A stretch of 64,000 bases of DNA from Paenibacillus naphthalenovorans. GTDB lineage: Bacteria; Bacillota; Bacilli; Paenibacillales; NBRC-103111. This document shows positions 58,739 to 64,000 of this stretch, piece by piece. Made by a program: the position numbers and the translations under genes. The stretch's first letter is position 1. Each line of letters opens with the position of its first letter. The stretch lies in contig NZ_FNDY01000011.1 of NCBI RefSeq assembly GCF_900099895.1, positions 62,001-126,000 of the forward strand, in the 5' to 3' direction. Below the pieces are notes generated by a model, which worked only from the letters and a program-made list of their open reading frames with translations, was not told the origin of the DNA and made no database searches.

Positions 58739-59986
58739 TTAATATCCCATCAATTCACGATAACGCTTCCAAAACCCGCGGATCGACGTTTCGGTAGCAC
58801 GGAATTCCTGACTTTGTACCGTTTTGCCGCCCATTTCGACAAATGAGCTTTTATCCTTATCCCGGACGATTCCTCTTTGTACGAGCTCCCCTACTCCCCC
58901 ATCCTCCAAAGAAACAAAACCGGCGGGACCTACCAGATTGGATTGCTTCATACGCATCGTTGTCATTTGGTCGTCATCGTCCTCATAACCGAAATAAGTC
59001 CAATGCAGCTCACATTTCTCCGGGCCCTTCGGCAGTAATTGACGGACCGCAAGCGTATTATGAATTTGCTGCAGTACCATGCCCGGAAATATCGACTGGA
59101 TCGCAAGCGTAATTCCGTCCGCAAACTCCTTCCGGCCTTCCAACATGGTAGGATCTTCCAATTTATATTTGGAATTAAAGGAACGAAGGTTCGCTTGTTT
59201 ATATGTGTCCTCGTTCTCGTTTGATGAACCGTAGGTATAGCTCACATGATGCATTCCTGTATCGTCCATATCAATACCGCCGCGTTGTGAAAGGCGGTTC
59301 AGTCCAAAGGTGCTAAAGAACGTATGAAGGATACTTGCATGATACGAATCTTTGACATTCTCGAAATAAATCTTCCAATTATTATTCATCGATTGGCGGT
59401 TATAGCCGAGAACACGAACCGGTCGATTGAAAACACGCCGAATATACCCGCACATTTTTTCACCGAGATATTCCTGCAGCGGCATCACATGAGGATCGAA
59501 GGAGCCGAAAATCACACCGCAGAAGGTTTCGATTCTCAGCTTGTGCAAAGCATGTTTGGATGTATCGAAGTCCTCCGGCATGCCGCCCTTGCCTTCCACA
59601 CCGCTACGGAAAGGGACTCCTTTCAGATCCCCTTTGGCGTCAAAGGCCCAGGCGTGATAGACGCAGGTGAAAGTTTTGGTATTGCCGCAGGAATCCATAC
59701 AAACGGTTGCTCCCCGATGCGAACAGCGGTTGACAAAGGCTCTGATTTCTCCGTCGCGGTCTCTGGTCACGACGACCGGCGTGTCGCCGACAAAGGTGGT
59801 CTTATAATCTCCGCTTTGCGGCAGCTCTGCTTCTAAAGCCAGGAAGTTCCAGGTTGGTCCGCGGTAAATCCTCAGCTGCTCCTGCTCGTAAACCGATGGG
59901 TCCATATATACCTGATAAGGAACTCTAGTGACCCCCTCCTCAGGCCAGCTGATTATCTCCGTCGTCTCAGTACCAAGTTTTGACAT
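58739..59986 (-). CDS. tphA2: Ring-hydroxylating dioxygenase alpha subunit, TphA2 (terephthalate 1,2-dioxygenase)-like
   Basis: This 415-residue oxygenase subunit has a Rieske centre (Cys88, His90, Cys108, His111, standard 17-residue gap) and mononuclear iron ligands in VKDSYHASILH (His216, His221) with Asp in SLEDGGVGE. Long stretches such as QEQLRIYRGPTWNFLALE, NNWKIYFENVKDSYHAS and VLQQIHNTLAVRQLLPKGP agree with Comamonas TphA2 from memory. The reaction would be dihydroxylation of an aromatic dicarboxylate to a cis-dihydrodiol. No reductase (TphA1) is in the window. The ATG at 59986 follows AAAGGA. Confidence 0.87.
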   Translation of the reverse strand: MSKLGTETTEIISWPEEGVTRVPYQVYMDPSVYEQEQLRIYRGPTWNFLALEAELPQSGDYKTTFVGDTPVVVTRDRDGEIRAFVNRCSHRGATVCMDSCGNTKTFTCVYHAWAFDAKGDLKGVPFRSGVEGKGGMPEDFDTSKHALHKLRIETFCGVIFGSFDPHVMPLQEYLGEKMCGYIRRVFNRPVRVLGYNRQSMNNNWKIYFENVKDSYHASILHTFFSTFGLNRLSQRGGIDMDDTGMHHVSYTYGSSNENEDTYKQANLRSFNSKYKLEDPTMLEGRKEFADGITLAIQSIFPGMVLQQIHNTLAVRQLLPKGPEKCELHWTYFGYEDDDDQMTTMRMKQSNLVGPAGFVSLEDGGVGELVQRGIVRDKDKSSFVEMGGKTVQSQEFRATETSIRGFWKRYRELMGY

Positions 59987-60072
59987 GATCATGTTCCTTT
60001 CTTATTGGAATGTGAGTACTTTTATATTAGAGAAGCGACGGACCGATAGACAGCAGACGATTCAGCTATGCG

Positions 60073-60103
60073 GAACAAAAAAATAAAATTTTGTTGTTTT
60101 CCA
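60073..60103. promoter_or_regulatory. Inverted repeat upstream of the dioxygenase genes
   Basis: GGAACAAAA and the facing TTTTGTTGTTTTCC form an imperfect dyad just after the iclR stop and about 90 bases before tphA2. It may be an IclR operator or a weak terminator of iclR; I cannot decide. Confidence 0.35.
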
Positions 60104-60112
60104 TGATGCCTG

Positions 60113-60910
60113 CTAATGTAAATAACGGAGTTTCTTCGTTTGTTCCACACCCAGCTGCTCGGTAATCAAACGGCTGTACATTCTCATCTCTTTTAGTAGA
60201 GGTGGGATGTTGGCATTCGTGATTTGTCCGGTGGGCCTTAAGATACAGATGGAGGCGATAATCGAATCGTAGTCATCGAATACGGGAACGGCTACGGAGC
60301 TCATGCCTTGACTGAATTCATCGTGTGACACGGCATAACCCTTTTTTCGGATCCTCTGCAGCTCCTCGCGCAATTTATCGGGACAGGTGATGGTTTTGTT
60401 GGTGAACGCTTTCAAATGTGTGCTCAACACGCGGCTGATTTCCGTTTCGTCCTGGAAGGCCAACATCACTTTGCCCGATGCAGTGCTGTGGGCCGGCACC
60501 CTTTTCCCCATGACGTTTAATATTTTACCGTCCCGGTGTTCGGGAAGCTTCAACAGGTATACAATGCCGCCCTTGTCATAAGTAACCATTTGAATGGCCG
60601 CCTGCACCGCAGACAGCATTTTTTTCAACAGCGGAAAAGCAATTTGGCACAATTCCATCTCATTATAAACCACAGAACCAATCTCAAAAGCAGTTAAGGA
60701 CAAATGGTATTTTCGGGTTTCCGTATTTTGAACGACCATATTTTCTTCGCACAAAATTTGGATCAAACGGGATACGGTACTTTTGGCTATTCCCAATCTT
60801 CGGCTCAATTGGCTGATCCCGAGTTCCGGTTCGTTCTGGGAAAATTCCCTTAAAATCCGAATCGCTTTGTGGACCGAGGTCATCGAATCTTCCCTATTTT
60901 TTAATTTCAT
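60113..60910 (-). CDS. IclR family transcriptional regulator (TphR-like by context)
   Basis: This 265-residue IclR regulator has a helix-turn-helix with LGISQLSRRLGIAKSTVSRL and an effector domain with GKRVPAHSTASGKVMLAF and MSSVAVPVFDDYDSIIAS. The ATG at 60910 has GGAGGG eight bases upstream; earlier in-frame ATG codons lack a site. It lies between tphA2-like and tphB-like genes, and IclR-type TphR activates the Comamonas tph operon, so the same role is plausible. It is unlike the IclR at 19166 in detail. Confidence 0.92.
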   Translation of the reverse strand: MKLKNREDSMTSVHKAIRILREFSQNEPELGISQLSRRLGIAKSTVSRLIQILCEENMVVQNTETRKYHLSLTAFEIGSVVYNEMELCQIAFPLLKKMLSAVQAAIQMVTYDKGGIVYLLKLPEHRDGKILNVMGKRVPAHSTASGKVMLAFQDETEISRVLSTHLKAFTNKTITCPDKLREELQRIRKKGYAVSHDEFSQGMSSVAVPVFDDYDSIIASICILRPTGQITNANIPPLLKEMRMYSRLITEQLGVEQTKKLRYLH

Positions 60911-61034
60911 AAAATATCCCTCCAAAAATTCATTTTCTTTTCCGCATGCTTGAACAAGAGGCTTTCTGCCAATCGCCTTAAAAGCTATCCTATGAATACG
61001 GAGCACTAAATATATGCTGCAGGAGGAAGCCCTC

Positions 61035-62039
61035 ATGAATAATCAGAAGCCCGTCATTATGATAACCATCGGCGACCCCGCCGGGATCGGTCCGGAAATT
61101 TCCCTTAAGGCTCTCTTAGACAAAAAAACGTATGAAATATGCAATCCGATTCTGATCGGAGATAAGAACTTACTGGCGTGGTACATCCGTCTTTTACAGG
61201 CTCCGTTAACCCTGCATCCGATTACGGAACCGGGTGAAGCTCTGTTCCAATACGGGCTTATCGATGTGATACATATGCCTAACGTCAAGATAGACCGGCT
61301 GCAAATTGGAGAACATGCCGCCGACTATGGACTAGCCATGCTGGAGTATACAAACAAGGCATTACAGCTGGCATTGGAAGGCAAGGTACAGGCAGTGATC
61401 GGAGGACCCCATACCAAGAAATCGGTAGAGCTCGCCGGGGTCGAATTTGACGGGTATCCAAGCTACGTTGCCAAGGTAACCGGCACGAAGCCTGAGGAAG
61501 CATTCTTGATGTTAGTCTCCGACCGACTGCGCATTGTGAACGTCACTCTGCATGTGTCACTGCGAAGGGCTTTGCAAATGATCAACAAGCAGCTGGTGCT
61601 CAAAGCGATAAGGGCAGCCGACAAAGCGGTACGCAGCATGGGGATCCAAGCGCCTCAAATGGCAGTAGCCGGTTTAAATCCGCATGCCGGTGAACAAGGA
61701 ATGTTCGGAACAGAAGAAATCGAGGATATTGAACCGGCTATCCTGCAAGCACAACGGGAAGGCATTCATGCCTTTGGACCATATGGAAGCGACACCCTGT
61801 TTCTTGAGCATTGTGAGCTCAAATACGATGCTTATATCGCTATGTACCACGATCAAGCCCATCTGCCGATCAAGCTATTGGCATTCGATAAAATTACCGC
61901 GTTTACTATCGGCACCCCTGTTTTCTTTTGCACCGTCGGTCATGGCAGCGCACCGGATATTGCCGGCAAAGGTGTTGCTTCCCCGAACAGTTTACTGGAA
62001 TCCATCCGTCTGGTTAGTCATGTTCCGGTAACGGGTTAA
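61035..62039 (+). CDS. tphB: TphB-like dihydrodiol dehydrogenase (PdxA superfamily)
   Basis: This 334-residue PdxA-superfamily enzyme carries metal ligands His173 (TLHVSLRRAL), His217 (NPHAGE) and His272 (YHDQAHLPIK). The blocks GYPSYVAKVTG and FLMLVSDRLRIVNVTLH parallel Comamonas TphB, which turns the terephthalate dihydrodiol into protocatechuate with CO2 release. The HLPIK ending differs from the PdxA-type protein at 24654. It is divergent from iclR; the ATG follows AGGAGG. True PdxA function is the alternative, but context favours TphB. Confidence 0.83.
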   Translation: MNNQKPVIMITIGDPAGIGPEISLKALLDKKTYEICNPILIGDKNLLAWYIRLLQAPLTLHPITEPGEALFQYGLIDVIHMPNVKIDRLQIGEHAADYGLAMLEYTNKALQLALEGKVQAVIGGPHTKKSVELAGVEFDGYPSYVAKVTGTKPEEAFLMLVSDRLRIVNVTLHVSLRRALQMINKQLVLKAIRAADKAVRSMGIQAPQMAVAGLNPHAGEQGMFGTEEIEDIEPAILQAQREGIHAFGPYGSDTLFLEHCELKYDAYIAMYHDQAHLPIKLLAFDKITAFTIGTPVFFCTVGHGSAPDIAGKGVASPNSLLESIRLVSHVPVTG

Positions 62040-62055
62040 TTCCTCGGAACCTCTG

Positions 62056-63507
62056 CTAATAAGCTAATAAAGCAATAACCAATACAAGAAAGAACCCCAA
62101 CGCTTGCCAAACGCTCCAGCCTGCAACATGGAATGGACTTTTCCCGATCAGGGAGGATCCGACGCCAATCGTTCCGCTGAACGGGCCGACCAGAAAGGTC
62201 AGCACAGCCCCTCCCGTCAGCGCAATCGTCAGAAGTTCCGGCGACAAACCAAGCAGCACCGGATTTAGCGATTCGCCTAAAAGGGTAATGACTGCAATGG
62301 GGTGCACACCTGCAAGCGCGAAGGACAGCGTCAGCAGCGGCAATAAAATCAAGAATGCGGGACCGCCCAGCCCGTGATTTAATTCTACAAAGCACTGATG
62401 AACATAATGATGATAGCCGGATTCATTCAGGGCTCTCACAAAAAAGCCCGCACTCAAAAAAATCGCAAACTGCTCCGACATCGCCGGAAGCTGATCCTTC
62501 ACATAGGAGGAGGTTCCCTTCACAAAATGGGAGCCTTTTTTTAACAAAATCGACCATCCATAAGCAAATGGCAGTGCAATTACGGTTACTATAAGAACAA
62601 TACTCAATAGAAATATTTTGTTCAGGGTCAAGACCAGAACAATCAACAGTGCAATGGCCCATACGATCTGTACCATTTTCATCGTTGGATGAATAGCGTG
62701 CGCCCCATCGGGCTCCAAAGCGACGGCAATCTCCGATTCTCCTTCCTTCATGACATCCGAATGCCCAACTCCCCCATCAGCCAAACGAAACCGTGGACCC
62801 AGACGTCTGATCACGAGGTAAATCAGCCAGCTGGCACCTAAACCGCCGATGCTGATTCCCCATAATGGCAGCATGATGTTCTGCCACTCCACCTTGGTGA
62901 TGGTAAGCACAACGCCCAATACGCCAGATACCGGCGCCCACGCAACCGATACGGCATAACCGTGAATAATGGACGATAAAACAAATTTATTGGTTTGTTT
63001 TCCTGCCCATTTTTCCACCGAGTTCTTAATGCTATGATACATGATCGGTACCGTGGCCAAACTAAGAAAGCTGCCCATCAGGAACGAAATGACGGTAATA
63101 AAACCATAGTATTGAGTATCAGACCTCTTTTTCCGTTCCAAAAACAGCTGTATGGCTTCGCTATACCTGCCGATTTTGATCGGGATGGCCAAAACCGGAA
63201 CAATGGCAAACAGCGACAGCAGATAAAGCATGTCTCCGAAAGACAAGATGTACTCAAACACACTTGCTCCCGTTTGCCATAGAAACCATGTTCCCCCGCC
63301 CAAGAAAAGCAGGGTGAACGCTATAGCGCTCTTCCCGCTTTTCGGGATGGAAATCAGAATCGCCATCACGGCCAGAACAGACAATAACGGTTCCAACATC
63401 TGAAAATGGAAAAAGGTAAATACCAGATAGACGATAACCGACGTGATAAAAACAACGGATCGGACCGTAGACCACGGAATTTTACGGAAGGCAGACATTG
63501 TTCTCAC
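62056..63507 (-). CDS. Polytopic membrane transporter of unknown substrate (ion-transporter-like)
   Basis: This 483-residue protein has about 12 hydrophobic helices in two halves. Re-entrant-like segments in each half are SLATVPIMYHSIKNS with HGYAVSVAWAPVSG, and FALAGVHPIAVITLLGES with LVGPFSGTIGVGSSLIG. This layout resembles the IT superfamily (CitMHS, DASS, DctM). I do not recognise the exact family. It overlaps the fused TRAP permease gene by four bases (ATGA), so the two are coupled. It ends 17 bases from the convergent tphB-like gene. Confidence 0.75.
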   Translation of the reverse strand: MRTMSAFRKIPWSTVRSVVFITSVIVYLVFTFFHFQMLEPLLSVLAVMAILISIPKSGKSAIAFTLLFLGGGTWFLWQTGASVFEYILSFGDMLYLLSLFAIVPVLAIPIKIGRYSEAIQLFLERKKRSDTQYYGFITVISFLMGSFLSLATVPIMYHSIKNSVEKWAGKQTNKFVLSSIIHGYAVSVAWAPVSGVLGVVLTITKVEWQNIMLPLWGISIGGLGASWLIYLVIRRLGPRFRLADGGVGHSDVMKEGESEIAVALEPDGAHAIHPTMKMVQIVWAIALLIVLVLTLNKIFLLSIVLIVTVIALPFAYGWSILLKKGSHFVKGTSSYVKDQLPAMSEQFAIFLSAGFFVRALNESGYHHYVHQCFVELNHGLGGPAFLILLPLLTLSFALAGVHPIAVITLLGESLNPVLLGLSPELLTIALTGGAVLTFLVGPFSGTIGVGSSLIGKSPFHVAGWSVWQALGFFLVLVIALLAY

Positions 63508-64000
63508 AGGGACCTGTTCAAAGAAACCGCTTCGTTTCGTTTATACAGATGCGAGAATACGAGCAGGAACACGATTAAACCAATCCCCGCCATGTTGCAT
63601 AGAGGGTTAGGAATAATGATCAACCCTCCGGCAGCAAGAGCCCAGGCCCGGCGAAACCATCCAATCCGGTGATGAATATACCCTTGAAACACGATGCCGA
63701 AAGCAACGACTCCCAAGACTCCGCTCGAAATAGCCAAGGCGATATCTCCAACGCTCCCGATCAATAGATAGGCAGGATTGAGAACGAACATAAATGGAAT
63801 GACGTAAGCTACAAAAGCGAGTCGGGTTGCGGTCATCGCGGTTAACATCGGTTTCGCATCGGCTACAGCCGCGGCTGCGAAGGCGGCCAGAGCGTCAGGA
63901 GGTGTAATGACCCCGACGGAAGCCCAGTACATGACAAACATATGCGTGAGAAGTACAGCATTCGCGGCAATCGAATCTACACCGGTTGCTTCCAACACGG
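63504..64000 (-). CDS. Fused TRAP transporter permease, C-terminal part (gene continues beyond the window)
   Basis: The visible 165 residues are the C-terminal end of a TRAP transporter large permease of the fused DctQM type. TRAP marks are THMFVMYWASVGVITPPDALAA and FVAYVIPFMFVLNPAYLL, followed by extra helices typical of the fused form. It would import a carboxylate with a TAXI- or DctP-type binding protein, probably encoded outside the window. Confidence 0.85.
   Translation of the reverse strand, partial: VLEATGVDSIAANAVLLTHMFVMYWASVGVITPPDALAAFAAAAVADAKPMLTAMTATRLAFVAYVIPFMFVLNPAYLLIGSVGDIALAISSGVLGVVAFGIVFQGYIHHRIGWFRRAWALAAGGLIIIPNPLCNMAGIGLIVFLLVFSHLYKRNEAVSLNRSL

Overview
The window reads as part of a large catabolic island in a low-to-mid GC Gram-positive bacterium. 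A Paenibacillus-like member of the Bacillota is the best guess. The grounds are strong AGGAGG-type ribosome binding sites, frequent TTG and GTG starts, lipobox-anchored solute-binding proteins, a YesM/YesN-type sensor kinase and AraC-type response regulator pair, and sigma-A promoters with intrinsic terminators. The species is inference. I see no rRNA, tRNA, CRISPR array, insertion sequence or phage gene. Nearly every gene is on the minus strand, so gene order below is given in the direction of transcription, from high to low coordinates.

Region 1 (1-11.3 kb) is a sugar or polyol locus. A Tat-type lipoprotein binding protein is followed by a sensor kinase and its response regulator, ending in a terminator. 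Next come two zinc alcohol dehydrogenases, an aldehyde dehydrogenase, a second and paralogous binding protein, and an RbsA-type ATPase that runs off the left edge.

Region 2 (11.4-20.1 kb, cluster A) is an operon behind an IclR regulator: amidohydrolase, long-loop Rieske protein, CsiD-type glutarate 2-hydroxylase, RraA-fold protein, Ldh_2 dehydrogenase and a TctCBA tricarboxylate-type transporter. A near-identical candidate operator lies at the iclR promoter and the operon promoter.

Region 3 (20.1-27.8 kb) has a GntR regulator convergent with a tartrate/D-malate dehydrogenase-type gene, whose promoter carries a perfect palindrome in its spacer. It is followed by a PdxA-type dehydrogenase, split UxaA-type dehydratase and SDR operon under a PrpR-like regulator. 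That regulator has lost the GAFTGA loop and the Walker B acids.

Region 4 (27.8-40.8 kb) is a 13-gene organosulfur operon: two sulfonate-type binding proteins, an SsuBC-type transporter, SsuD-like and DszC/SfnB-like monooxygenases, a cysteine-dioxygenase-type thiol dioxygenase, two unrelated kinds of CoA-transferase, a 3-hydroxyisobutyrate-dehydrogenase-type enzyme, TlpA and glutaredoxin. It starts behind an attenuator-like leader, next to a LysR gene.

Region 5 (40.9-57.2 kb) holds a GntR/IlvD-family pair and pssA, then cluster B. Cluster B repeats the cluster A theme (amidohydrolase plus long-loop Rieske, Ldh_2, RraA, TctCBA) with different partners (2-hydroxyacid dehydrogenase, nitroreductase, aldehyde dehydrogenase, ThDP enzyme) and a divergent LysR gene.

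Region 6 (57.2-64 kb) carries an alpha/beta hydrolase, a terephthalate-dioxygenase-like alpha and beta pair, an IclR regulator, a divergent TphB-like dehydrogenase, a 12-TM transporter and the end of a fused TRAP permease. Together the genes suggest uptake and stepwise oxidation of carboxylates, aromatic dicarboxylates and organosulfur acids to central metabolites. The substrates themselves are inferred.
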